Positions 47,912 to 57,815 of a stretch of 64,000 bases of DNA are shown in pieces (position 1 is the stretch's first letter; each line of letters opens with the position of its first letter). The translations under genes were made by a program, and so were the position numbers. The notes under the pieces are model-generated. The model had not been told where the DNA came from. It was given only the letters and a program-made list of their open reading frames with translations, and did no database searches. The stretch is from NCBI GenBank assembly GCA_017311185.1, contig JAESUZ010004534.1, positions 1,798,001 to 1,862,000 of the forward strand. Reading direction: 5' to 3'. The stretch comes from Proteles cristata cristata. Its lineage: Eukaryota; Chordata; Mammalia; Carnivora; Hyaenidae.

Positions 47912-48892
47912 CACCTCTCAGGCAGGGATGGGCGTGGCGTGATCCGATGCCTCAGGCGGGGGTTCTGCCTTGGCGATTGTGGGGAGGAGAGTGACGGTGC
48001 TCCAGTCCCTTCTTGAACCCCGCGCTGCAGCTCGCTTTTTTTTTTTTTTGGCGTGTCAACTCCCCGTTCCGGGGACGCAGCCGAAGTTGGTTGCACTCTT
48101 CAACCCAGGCCAGTTCCAATCTCCAAATCCCAGTCCGCGCCCCGCTGAAGTTGCTTTAGAGACAGCGTCCCAGACAACCCCCTCGGGCTATTCCAGGCTC
48201 CCTGCTGAGCTCTGGGGACGGAGTCAGGATCGCTGCTTCCTTCTCTGGGTCGGGCTGGCGCGCATGCGCGGGGGCTTGCCTGCTGGGTCCGCGTAGCCTG
48301 AGCCCGCTGGAGTGAGGAAAACCGGGTCTCTCTATGGCTCGTCACCTGAAACACGAACTCACAGGCAAATTTCCCAGTTTTTAGCTCTTTGGCTTTCCTC
48401 TCGAGTTCCAGCCAGCCAGGAGCGCGGACGCCCGGTGTCTGCGCGGCTCTTTCAGGGGTCCCAGCCGCCCTGGAGCTACAATGGCGGCAGGCGCGCCGCC
48501 GCCGCTTTAAAACCCAACCTCCAGAAGCGGCACAAAGAAGCAGTTCATGTGCTCAACCTCCCCCAGGACCAGTTGTCACGAGGGGACCTGGTGTGCAGGT
48601 ATTTGGCAAGTACGGTCTTTCTATGCACCGAGCGGAGATTTTTCTGTCTCGGACTCTCTCCTTTTCCCCTCTCACTCCCCGTAGAGGGTAGAGGGGGATC
48701 GCCTCCCACCCTGGAGGCTCCGATCCAGGCCTGATTTTACCTTCCCCGGTTCGCACTCACGTTAGAAGGCTTTCTCAGTGGATTCTGCGTCCTTTTTCTC
48801 CCAGTCTCTCAGGTTTTGTAAGGTTTCCAATGGCTTCAGATCTTTTCTGTGTGATGTATGGGCGCGAGTGCAAGTACGGAGCTCCTTACTTC

Positions 48893-48909
48893 TCTGCCAT
48901 CTTGCCCCC
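48893..48909 (-). promoter_or_regulatory. YY1-type site at the L1-B 5' end
   Basis: On the minus strand the first bases of L1-B read ggggggcaagatggcagaga. CAAGATGGC is the YY1 core used by human L1 near +13 to set the transcription start. It is present here within the first 20 bases and absent from the truncated L1-A. Function is inferred from the human element. Confidence 0.6.
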
Positions 48910-49775
48910 CCTTGTCTGTGTTCTTAATGGAAAAGACTTCAGTTTTTCACCATTGAATATGATGTTAGTTGTATGTTTTCATATACAGCCTTTATGATGT
49001 TGAGGTATATTCTACTTTGTTGAGAGTTTTTATTATGAATGTTGTACTTTTTCAAATGCTTTTCTCATATCTTTTGAGATGTTCATTTGGTTTTTATTCT
49101 TTCTCTTATTAATGTGCTGCATCATGTTGATTGATTTGCAAATATTGTACCACCTTTGCATCTGTGGAATAAATCCTTGATTTTATGAATAATTTTTTAA
49201 TGCATTGTTGGATTCAGTTTGCTAATACTTTGTTGAGGATTTTTACATCTATGTTCATTAGAGATATTGGCCTGTAATTTTCTTACTTTGTAGTTTCTTT
49301 ACCTGGTTTTGGTATCTAGATTATGCTGTCCTCATAGAATGAACTTGGAATCTTTCCTTCCTCTTCTATTTTTTGGAATCATTTGAGGAGAATAGACATT
49401 AACTTTTTTTTAAATGTTTGGTAGAATCAGCCTGAGAAGCCATCTGGTCCTGAGCTTTTATTGGTTGAGAGTTTTTTGATTACTGATTCAATTTATTTGC
49501 TTGTTATTGGTCTTTTCAAATTTTGTTTTTCTTCCTGATTTAGTTTTGGAAGGTTATATGTTTCTAGGGATTTATTCATTTCTTCTTGGTTGTCCAATTT
49601 ATTGGAATATAATTTTCATAATATTATCTCATAATCCTTTGTATTTTTGCAGTGCTAGTTGTTATTTCTTCTCCTTCATTTGTGATTTTGTGTATTACAG
49701 TCTTCTCTCTTTTTTTTTTTATGCATCTGACAAATGGTTGATGGTTTCCTTTTTAAATAAAGGCCTTTGGGTTTG

Positions 49776-50344
49776 TAGATAGAAAAGGAAAAATAAAAAC
49801 TATCCATTCTCTTCTCCCCCTGGAATGCAAATTAAGACACTTTAATGGCTGGAGTTTGGTTCTCTTTTAGTATATGGTTGATGTCAGGTGTTATTTGCCT
49901 TCTCTTAGACTATGACTTGCCCACTGTTGCAACACCGTCCTCTACTCACCATTTTTTTCAGTAGTTTGTTTGCTGGGTAAATTATGAAGATTCAAGTTGG
50001 ATCTCAGAATATCAGATGAAAAAGCAGATGGGCACCAGAGCAAGCCCACATTTTCAGAAACTCAGACACATTTTAGACTTCTTCCCACACACTCATGTCC
50101 ACCAGAAGTAGGCCTTGCCTTCACTCTTCCATGTTCCCAAATCTTCTAAGTCTGAATTAGTTGCTTTCTTTCCTCATTGATTTATTTGTTATTAGTAAAT
50201 GAATTACTGATTAGGGAAGTGGAAAACTAATCAGTATGGGCCCTATTGCTTTAGCTTACTTAGTGTAACAAAATTTGACTAATAGTTGAGATCAGCATAA
50301 TTTCATGACCAGGTCTTTATGACTAGTTTAAGTTATTTAAGGTT
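49776..50344. other. Unassigned sequence
   Basis: Nothing recognised. Includes an AT-rich patch and a C/T-rich segment near 50040-50130. Confidence 0.4.
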
Positions 50345-51200
50345 TTTAAATTTAATCAACAAATATTTACTGAAGTCTGTCAATAGAGCTTTGAGAATTA
50401 TATTTATAACCTGACTCTGAACTGAGGTACATTGTAGGTGGGAGAAACTGTAAACAAAAGAATATGTAATATGTTGGAGGTGATTAATGTTAAGAATAAA
50501 AGTAGAGCAGGACTATGGGTTCAAATAATGATTCCATGTATGACCTGAAAAGACTCCTTTGATAACTTGTCATTTGAACCAAAACCTAAATAAAATGAAT
50601 CAAAAAGTTGCATAGATGTGTAGGGCAAAATGTAATAGCAAACGTAAAGACACAGATGGGTAAGTGGTTGTCATAGTAGAAATACAGCAAAGAGGCCAGT
50701 GTAGCTAAAATGGATACAGGGAAGGTATATGTTATTGATGAGACTGGGGGGAAGTAATCATGTAGGCCAGGATAAAGCTTTAGATTTTATTTTGATCCTT
50801 TAGATCAGAGGGGCTTAGAGGCGTTTGGATTTGAAAATGTGCAGACATCAATGTGATTTATAATAAAAAATATTGATGAAAGTGGGTTTAAAAGAGAAAG
50901 GGATGAAACTGAATAGAGAAAATGAGTATAAACAATGCTTTGGAGAAGTTTTGCTCTGTAGGGGAGCAGAAAATGTTGATAGGAGAACAGAAGGATTTGT
51001 TTGTTTAGCTTGAACGGTTTAATTTTAAGGTGGGGTTATGTTACAATACTTTTTTTGTGTTGAGGCAAATAAGAGTAGGGAGATATATTGTTATTCCAAA
51101 GATGAGTAATTTCTGCAGTTAAGTTCTAGAGTAGGTGAAATGGGATGGAATTCACAGACCCAACTAGAGAGATTTACTTTAAGAGTGAGGAGAGTATATC
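50345..51200 (-). mobile_element. L2 relic, reverse
   Basis: Antisense L2 order: 'atcaacaaatatttactga', 'gaaactgtaaacaaaagaata', 'ttggaggtgattaatgttaa', 'gcaaagaggccagtgtagcta', 'gtaggccaggataaagctttagattttatt', 'cagaggggcttagaggcgtttgg', 'ggagaagttttgctctgtaggggagcag'. Some internal segments are missing, and the right boundary is approximate. Confidence 0.65.
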
Positions 51201-51696
51201 CCTTGTAATAAAAAGAAAGACAAACTATACGAACATAGATGCAGGAGGGCTAAAAAATGTGGTGATTGGACAACTAGTTGGTTCTTAGATACCTGGAAAT
51301 AGAATTAAGAATGTTTCTAGCTTTTCTAGTTCACAATAAGAGAGTGGCTATATAGTCCACTATTGTTATAAGTTTCATGTATACTTTTGAAAACATACAA
51401 GACAGTGAAAAATAATGGGGTTGAAATCTAGAAGAGATATAAGCCTAGTAAACTTAGATTTTCCCTGTGGGGTATCTGCCATTTCCAAAAGACACGGCCA
51501 AGGGGCTGAAATGATTAATAGAATGTTTGACAGTGTCATGAGACTAAGGGTTAGGGGGAGATGGAATGGGAGCTTTAATAACTATCGCTGACCCAATCTC
51601 CTTTTTGAGTCAGGACTCTGAGAAACTATGCACAATTATAAAAGGTAATAAGAGAGCTCACAGAGAGGTTTAAGTCCAGTGTCAAATCACCTCCAG
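51201..51696. other. Unassigned sequence
   Basis: No recognisable gene or repeat. It may include further eroded L2. Confidence 0.35.
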
Positions 51697-51711
51697 TTCA
51701 ATTTCTATTTT

Positions 51712-51934
51712 TTAAAAAATTTTTTAAATGTTTTATTTATTTCTAGGATAGAGAGAGAGAGACAGCGTGAGCAGGGGAGGGTCAGAGAGAGAGGGAGTCA
51801 CAGACTGAAACAGGCTCCAGGCTCTGAGCTGGCAGTCAGCACAGAGCCCGACGCGGGGCTTGAACCCACGAACCGCGAGATCATGACCTAAGCGAAAGTC
51901 GGACGCTTAACCGACTAAGCCACCCAGGCGCCCC
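51712..51934 (-). mobile_element. Young CAN-SINE (ACTGCC subtype), reverse
   Basis: Perfect 15-bp TSD (ttcaatttctatttt) at 51697-51711 and 51935-51949. Intact CpG-rich head (gcccgacgcggggcttgaac reversed) and 'gagacagcgtgagcagggga'. One of the best-preserved SINEs here. Confidence 0.97.
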
Positions 51935-51949
51935 TTCAATTTCTATTTT

Positions 51950-52089
51950 TATATTAGATGCTTTGGGTTGCCACCTATAAGAATCAAATGTAAATTCTCT
52001 ACAGAGAAAGATGATATCTTATTGTACCTTACATTATTTCCACAATGTCATATAAAATGTCTGACACTAAACCAAAACATCCTGGTCCA
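51950..52089. other. Unassigned sequence
   Basis: Short interval. It may be the 5' edge of the next ancient L1. Confidence 0.3.
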
Positions 52090-52505
52090 TGAAGAGACAT
52101 AATCATGTGGGTAAAGGCAAAGAACAATATACAATAGGAAAAGATTCAGAAAGGATCCATATTACAGTGTTATCATAGTTAGGCTTTTTCAGAAATGCCA
52201 AGTACATTCATTGGAATAAAAAATTTTGAGAACTCTTGCAGAGGACAGCAAATGGTAAAGATGGAGAAAAAAGAAAATTCTAGATTGTAAATTTATTACT
52301 TGAAATTTAAAATTTAATTGATCATTTTAATGACAGTAGAGAGAAAATTAGTGAAGTAAATAATAAGTCAAAAGAAATCAGTCTGAGTCATGGAGAGATA
52401 AAGGGATGAAATATACAGAAAAAAGTATAAAAGATCTAGGAAATATTCTGACTGGAACCCCAGAAAGAGTTGAGTGAGTTTAATCAATATTTGAAAAGTT
52501 GGTGG

Positions 52506-52965
52506 TCTTTCTCTGCCTGACTTATTTCGCTCAGCATAACACCCTCAAGGTCCATCCATGTTGCTACACATGGCCAGATTTCATTGTTTCTCATTGCCAT
52601 GTAGTATTCCATGGTATAGATAAACCACATCTTCTTGATCCATTCATCTGTTGATGGACACTTAGGCTCTTTCCAGGTTTTAGCTATTGTGGAGAGTGCT
52701 GCTATGAACATTGGGGTACATGTGCTCCTATGCATCAGCATTTCTGTATCCCTTGGGTAAATTCCTAGCAGTGCTATTGCTGGGTCATAGGGGAGTTCTA
52801 TTGTTAGTTTCCTTAGGAACCTCCACACTGTTTTCCAGAGGGGCTGTACCAGTTTACATTCCTACCAACAGTGTAGGAGGGTGCCCGTTTCTCCACATCC
52901 TCGCCAGCATCTAGAGTTCTCTGATTGGCTCATTTTAGCCACTCTGACTGGCGTGAGGTGGTATA
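52506..52965 (-). pseudogene. L1 ORF2 C-terminal fragment in the inverted segment
   Basis: The minus-strand reading contains the zinc-knuckle region (near 52880-52910, CWRGC...HCWWEC) and the block [13 protein letters not shown] to [11 protein letters not shown] (52828-52500). It runs into flanking DNA at the TSD instead of reaching its natural stop, because the last codons lie on the other strand in the right part. A non-functional remnant. Confidence 0.9.
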
Positions 52966-53223
52966 TCATATGTGTGCACGTATAGGAGGATTAGGAGGAA
53001 CTTAACAGAGGACCAAGGGGGAGAAGAAGGACGGAAATGGTGGGGGAAAGGGGGAGAGGCAAACCATGAGAGACTCTTGAATGCTGACAAAAACTGAGGA
53101 CTGGTGGATGTGGGGGGGAGGAGGGGTGGGCATGGAGGAGGGCACTTGTGGGGATGAGCACTGGGTGTTATGTGGAAACTAATTTGACAATAAACTATTT
53201 GTAAAAAAAAATAAATAAAAAAA
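52506..53223 (+). mobile_element. Twin-primed (5'-inverted) L1 3' end
   Basis: The left part (52506 to about 52965) is ORF2 C-terminal sequence on the minus strand. The right part (about 52966-53223) is the ORF2 end, G-rich 3' UTR, AATAAA and A-tail on the plus strand. The junction 'gaggtggtat|atcatatgtg' abuts two L1 positions only a few bases apart in the source. A 13-bp TSD (gaaaagttggtgg) at 52493-52505 and 53224-53236 spans both parts, so it is one insertion made by twin priming. Confidence 0.95.
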
Positions 53224-53239
53224 GAAAAGTTGGTGGTTG

Positions 53240-53451
53240 AGGGGCGTCTGGGTAGCTTAGTCGTTAAGCGTCCGACTTTCGCTTGGGTCATGATCTCGCG
53301 GTTCGTGGGTTCGAGCCCCGCGTCGGGGTCTGTGCTGACTGCCAGGGCAGAGCCTGGAGCCTGTTTCAGTCTGTAACTCCCTCTCTCTCTGACCCTCCCC
53401 TGCTCACGCTCTTTCTCTCTCTCTTAGAAATAAATAAAACATTAAAAAAAA
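53240..53451 (+). mobile_element. Young CAN-SINE (ACTGCC subtype) in the L1 target duplication
   Basis: Perfect 15-bp TSD (aaaagttggtggttg) at 53225-53239 and 53452-53466, which itself contains the right TSD of the preceding L1. A-box-like 'tagcttagtcgttaag' and B-box 'gggttcgagcc' are intact. Tail 'tagaaataaataaaacatt' plus A12. Confidence 0.97.
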
Positions 53452-53577
53452 AAAAGTTGGTGGTTGGGAATTTTCCAAATATAATGAACATCAAACTGAA
53501 AATTTAAATAGGTCTACAAACCCTGGCTGAAAAAGTAAAAATAAAACTATATCTAAAGATATCATAGGGGTGCCTGA

Positions 53578-53766
53578 GTGGCTCAGTCAGTTAAATGACT
53601 GACTCTTAATTTTGGCTCAGGTCATGATCCCAAGGTTTGTGGGTTCAAGTCCTGCATGGGGCTTTAAAATGCTGACAGCACAGAGCCTGTTTGGGATTTT
53701 CTCTCTCCCTCCCTGTCTGTCCCTTCCCTCTCTCTCTCAAAATAAATAAATAAACTTTTAAAAAAG
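53578..53766 (+). mobile_element. CAN-SINE, forward, older
   Basis: Head 'gggtgcctgagtggctcag', core 'ggctcaggtcatgatcccaa', B-box 'gggttcaagtcc', and tail aaataaataaataaac. Short TSD tcatag (53572-53577, 53767-53772). Confidence 0.9.
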
Positions 53767-55195
53767 TCATAGTTGACTTACAAAAGAAAGAGAGAGACAG
53801 AAAGAAGGAAAGAAAATATTAAAATATTAAAGTAGCGAGAGGGAAACAGACCTGGCAGCTGTCTTCTCAAAAGAATGATGGAAGCCAGTTGACAATTGAA
53901 TGATCTCTTCAAACTGCTGAGAGACAATCACTACCAAGCTCGAATGCTATACTCCGTTAAAATAACCTTCAAAATGATGGTGAAATAAATATATTTTGGA
54001 CACACAGAACAGAGAAGCCATAAATAGCAGACAGTCCTCCAAGGTACTGTGAAGAAGGACATATGTCAGTAAATCTAAGTTCAAAATGACCATAAAAACA
54101 AAGTCATAATGTCTTTTAAAGTTTTAAATATATATGGAATTAAAATAAGTCACAATAGGTGGAAAGTTAAAGAGTCCTAAGGCTCATACATTAGAAAGAG
54201 ATACAAATATTAATTTATATTAGGCCTGAAAAAATCAAGGATATATTTACATAATCTTAAAGAAAACAGATAAAGGATGCGTATAGCTCCTGTGATAATG
54301 GGGCAGGGATAACAATCATAAGAAAAATAATAAAAAGAAAAAACAAGATGGAACAAGTATAAAACAAATAGGAAGGTACTAGGTTTAAAAATATAATGTA
54401 ATTATACTAAATGTAAATTTAAAAAAAACAAATATTGCCAGACAGGATAATAAAACCAAGTCCAAAAATATTCTAGTTAGAATGAACATTTAAAATATCT
54501 ACATATAAAAAGTTTGAAAGTAAAAAGATAGAAAAGATACAGCAGACAAATATTAGCCAAAAAAAGTTTTTTAAGCTATTTTGGTATTTTAATAATAGAC
54601 CTAATGTATTTAAAGCCAAAAATACGTTATCAATAATACTACAGGACTCTATGTAATGCTAAAACGTTCAGTTCTAAATTTGAATGTACTTAATAATGTA
54701 ACCTCAAGATATACAAAATAAATACTGCAATTATAGTAGGGCATTTTAATAAGCCTCTCTTCATTTAGTAGAGTTAACAAACAAAAAATGAGTAAGGTTA
54801 TAGAATATTTGAGTAAAACAATGAACAAAAGTGATATTATAGAATATTGATGCTTAACAACTGTAGTATGCAAGGAAAACCTACCAAAAGTTTCTGATGA
54901 GTCATAAATTCTCAACAAAAGATTGAAAATGTATAGAATGTATGTTCTTTGATCATAGTGGAATTAGAATAGAAATCAGTCATTTAGAGGTTACTAGAAA
55001 ATATCCATATGCCTAAAAATTTAATAAGCAAAAAGTTACTTCTAAATAATTCATGAATCAATGGTAATTAGAAAATACTTTGAACTCAATGATAAAAATC
55101 AAACATCAAAACTTGAGGATGAAGCTAAAGCGGTGCTTAAAAGTAAACATGTTTGAAAAGAAGCAAGACTAAAAATCAATGATCTAACTACATCA

Positions 55196-55917
55196 AAAAC
55201 ATTAGAGAGAGGCTGGAGGATAAGGATAGCCACCTGAATCCAAATCTCCTTATATATGCTCTTCCCAAAACGTAATGTCAACAAATGAAACCTCACACGA
55301 GCCACACTTTCAGTATTACCAGGAGGCAGAGACTGCCATGAACTCTAATTTCCTGTAAGCAAAAAAATAAACACCAAATTCCACCAGAGTTGGCATCTTT
55401 GCTACAAACCCATGTATATGTAGATTGGGGAAAGGATACTTAGGGCACTGTAAATAAGAGGAGAGAAGGACATAGGACATGGAAGAAGCATGGATAAAAT
55501 CACCCCTGGGAGGAGAAAGTCCAACACTTAAAGTCAAATACAGAACAAAGGTCTGGAACTTGGTAATTCACAGCATAAGCTATGGGAATGGGCTTGAAAG
55601 TGAGCATAAGTGACAGCCCCAGAGAAACATTGCTTCTGGGGGTAATGAGATACACGGGAAAGGTGTGGTGGCTTTTGAATAAGTAGCAGGGAAGGAGAAG
55701 GAAATAGAGGGTGGAAATTAAGGGAGTATTATCCACCTGAGTCCTTCTTGAGGAATGTCTAATGGATGTGTTTCCTCCAACCTAGAGATAACCAGGGAAT
55801 CTTCAGGAAGATGACAGATAGTGAGCATTTATTATATTTCATTGAATATTTCATTTCAGCTAAGACTGAAAGGGTGGGGCTGGGGTTGGAAAAACACTGT
55901 GTAAATCCCATTGTTTA
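55196..55917. other. Unassigned sequence
   Basis: No repeat or gene recognised. The minus frames at 55316-55537 and 55500-55736 are short and without domains. Composition is less AT-rich than the flanks. Confidence 0.4.
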
Positions 55918-55943
55918 AAAAAATTTTTTTAATGTTTATTTTT

Positions 55944-55974
<31 letters not shown>

Positions 55975-56142
55975 CAGCGAGTAGGGGAGGGGCAGAGAGC
56001 AAGGGAGAAACAGAATCGGAAGCAGGTTCTAGGCTCTGAGCTGTCAGCACAGAGCCTGTTGTGGGGATCAAACCCACCAACCATGAGATTATGACCTGAG
56101 CCGAAGTTGGCTGCTTAAGCAACTTAGTCAACCAAGCATCCT
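55918..56142 (-). mobile_element. CAN-SINE, reverse
   Basis: T/A tail, (GA)n run of 11-12 units, body, and a reversed head ending 'agtcaaccaagcatcc'. Directly abuts the L1 at 56143. No clear TSD. Confidence 0.88.
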
Positions 56143-56643
56143 TGCACTCCAGTATTTATAGCAGCACTATCAACAATAGCCAAATTATGGAAAGAGCCCA
56201 AATGTCATTAAACTGACTAATGGATTGAGAACACACACACACACACACACACACACAATGGAATACTACTCAGTGATGAAAAAGAATGATATCTTGCAAT
56301 TTGCAACAACAAGGATAGAAACAGAGGGTATTATGCTAAGCAAAATAAGTCAGAGAAAGACAGATATCACATTGTTTTATTCATATGGAATTTGAGAAAC
56401 TTAACAGATGATCATAGGGGAAGGGAATGAAACATGATATATACAGAGTGAGGCAAACCATAAGAGACTCTAAAATACAGAGAACAAACTGAGGGTTGAT
56501 GGGTATGGGAAAATGGGTAATGGGTATGAGCACTGGGTGTTAGATGTAAGTGATGACTTACTGGATTCTACTCCTGCGGTCAAGACTACACTGTGTGTTA
56601 ACTAACTTGAGAATAAAAAATAAATACATGTAATAAAAAAAAC
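56143..56643 (+). mobile_element. 5'-truncated older L1 3' end
   Basis: ORF2 C-terminal sequence ('gtatttatagcagcactatc', 'aatggaatactactcagtga', 'attatgctaagcaaaataag') followed by the 3' UTR ('gaggcaaaccataagagact', 'gagcactgggtgtta') and A-tail. It is a different, older L1 family than L1-A and L1-B. A CA microsatellite lies within it. Confidence 0.88.
56230..56257. repeat. (CA)n microsatellite
   Basis: Fourteen CA units immediately before 'aatggaatactac' in the L1 ORF2 end. Confidence 0.95.
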
Positions 56644-57090
56644 ACATGTTCTGATCCTTATATCAGATAAGGCAGAATTCAGGTGAAAAAAAACTAAATG
56701 AGACATAGGATACCTTCTATTATTAAAAGCTACAACTTACTATGAAGTTATGTTATAAATACCTATGCACCGAATATCACAGCAAGCCTTATATAAAGGG
56801 AATAATAAAAAAATAAAATTCCCAACTCAAAAAGCTAGAAAGAGAATAACAAAGGACATTTAAAGAAAGTACAAAAAGGCAGATACTAAAGATAATAAAT
56901 TGATATTAATGAGGAGGATAATGAAAAAGCAGATCAAATCAATAAGCAAAATCCTGGGTCCAAAAAAATACCAAAATTAATTATTAGCATATTTAATCAG
57001 GAAGAGAAAGGAGAAAAAAATATGAGATAATAAAACGGCAAATGAAAAATGATGGTGGGCATAAAGGACATTTTTAAAAATAACAAGATG

Positions 57091-57332
57091 AGGGGCGCCT
57101 GGGTGGCTTAGTCGGTTAAGCGTCCGACTTTCGCTCAGGTCATGATCTCGCGGTTCGTGGGTCCGAGCCCCGCGTCGGGCTCTGTGCTGACTGCCGGCTC
57201 AGAGCCTGGAGCCTGTTTCAGTCTGTGACTCCCTCTCTCTCTGACCCTCCCCTGCTCATGCTGTCTCTCTCTCTCCTAGAAATAAAATAAAAAACATTAA
57301 AAAAAAAATTAAAAAATAAAATAAAATAAAAT
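57091..57332 (+). mobile_element. Young CAN-SINE (ACTGCC subtype), forward
   Basis: Perfect 15-bp TSD (aaaaataacaagatg) at 57076-57090 and 57333-57347. A-box 'tggcttagtcggttaag' intact; the B-box has one change (gggtccgagcc). Long variable tail with ataaa(at) units. Confidence 0.97.
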
Positions 57333-57404
57333 AAAAATAACAAGATGCTATTCTACACACTTCTATGCAAATAAACTGGAAATCTTTGAGAAAGTATTTT
57401 TTTT

Positions 57405-57591
57405 AAAGCTGATTTTCTTTTTTTTTTTTTCCAAGAGAGTGTGAGTGGGGGAGGGGCAGAGAGAGAGGGAATCTCTCGATAATTCAAAGCAGGCTCTAGG
57501 CTCTGAGCTGTCAGCACAGGGCCTGAAGAGGAGCTCACATTCACCCATTGTGAGATCACGACCTTAACCAACTGGGCCAACCAGGTGCCCC
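57405..57591 (-). mobile_element. CAN-SINE, reverse, older
   Basis: Body 'gtgggggaggggcagagagagag', 'agcaggctctaggctctgagctgtcagcac' and a shortened head with part of the tRNA-like region deleted (gagatcacgaccttaacca...). A TSD of aagta(ga)ttttttt type flanks it (57392 and 57592). Confidence 0.85.
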
Positions 57592-57815
57592 AAGTAGATT
57601 TTTTTTTTTTTGGGAAGAGACGAATTACCAAAACTGATATCATTAAAAATAGAAACCTTAAATGGAATCATTTGTATAGGAGAAATAGAAGAGTTACTAA
57701 TGAACTACCATGGAAAAGCAACAGGACCAGATGGTTTTACATTATCATATTGTGTACCTGAAATGAATTCAATGTTACATGTCAATTATATCTCAATAAA
57801 ACTAGAAAAAAAAAA

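Larger units (their letters stand above)
41988..48910 (-). mobile_element. L1-B: 6.9-kb carnivore L1 with 5' end retained
   Basis: Minus-strand layout: 5' UTR 48910-46986, ORF1 46985-46091, 46-bp spacer, ORF2 46044-42205, 3' UTR 42204-41988 with A-tail. Flanking duplication cttgtctgtgt at 41974-41984 and 48911-48921 (extends to 14 bp with one mismatch). The 5' terminus reads ggggggcaagatggcagaga, comparable to a full-length L1 start. ORF2 is frameshifted repeatedly. ORF1 has a single length defect. The polyadenylation hexamer is AATAAG (complement at 42016-42021). It is better preserved than L1-A. Confidence 0.94.
46986..48910 (-). promoter_or_regulatory. L1-B 5' UTR / internal promoter
   Basis: About 1.9 kb upstream of ORF1. 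The outer half (48000-48760) is G/C-rich with many surviving CpGs (for example 'ggcgcgccgccgccgc' near 48490), in contrast with the AT-rich surroundings, as expected for an L1 internal Pol II promoter. The inner half has a conserved 'aagaaaacagacagacaaac' stretch shared with L1-A. A large polypurine tract lies at 47786-47911. Confidence 0.8.
39515..49775 (-). mobile_element. Ancient L1 (reverse) broken by a solo LTR and L1-B
   Basis: 3' UTR and ORF2 C-terminus start at 39515. 39751-39942 still reads MEYYSATKQNKIL ... SNLWMDLQDIILCEI on the minus strand. RT and upstream ORF2 continue through 41614, then resume after L1-B at 48922-49775 (for example 'ttgatttgcaaatattgtacc', 'gttgaggatttttacatctatgttc', and 'gaagccatctggtcctgagctttt', the reverse of the PGPDGF block). 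Many frameshifts. It ends within the N-terminal RT region, so it was probably 5'-truncated on insertion. Confidence 0.85.
52090..55195 (+). mobile_element. Ancient L1 (ORF1 to early ORF2), broken by insertions
   Basis: Colinear old L1/HAL1-like sequence: ORF1 coiled-coil region near 52140-52400 ('gagagaaaattagtgaagtaaataataagtca'), then 'gggaattttccaaatataatgaacatcaa' (53467), 'agtagcgagagggaaacaga' (53832), 'aaataaccttcaaaatgatggtgaaataaa' (53960), and ORF2 up to 'atgaagctaaagcggtgctta' (55120). It is interrupted by a twin-primed L1 and two SINEs. No long frame survives. The 3' half is missing after 55195. Confidence 0.7.
56650..57815 (+). mobile_element. Ancient L1 ORF2 fragment plus 3' end
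   Basis: ORF2 sequence from 'gatccttatatcagataaggcagaattca' to the RT block (57735: TGPDGF in plus frame), then an abrupt change to the L1 3' terminus ('tgtgtacctgaaatgaattc', 'catgtcaattatatctcaat') and A-tail at 57813. The RT catalytic half is missing. Interrupted by two SINEs. Confidence 0.68.

Noticed and set aside
48312..48734. 140-codon plus-strand frame antisense to the L1-B 5' UTR, possible ORF0-like gene
   Set aside because: The matching region of L1-A is open in a different frame (23876-24223) and the two predicted proteins do not agree. GC-rich sequence gives such frames by chance.
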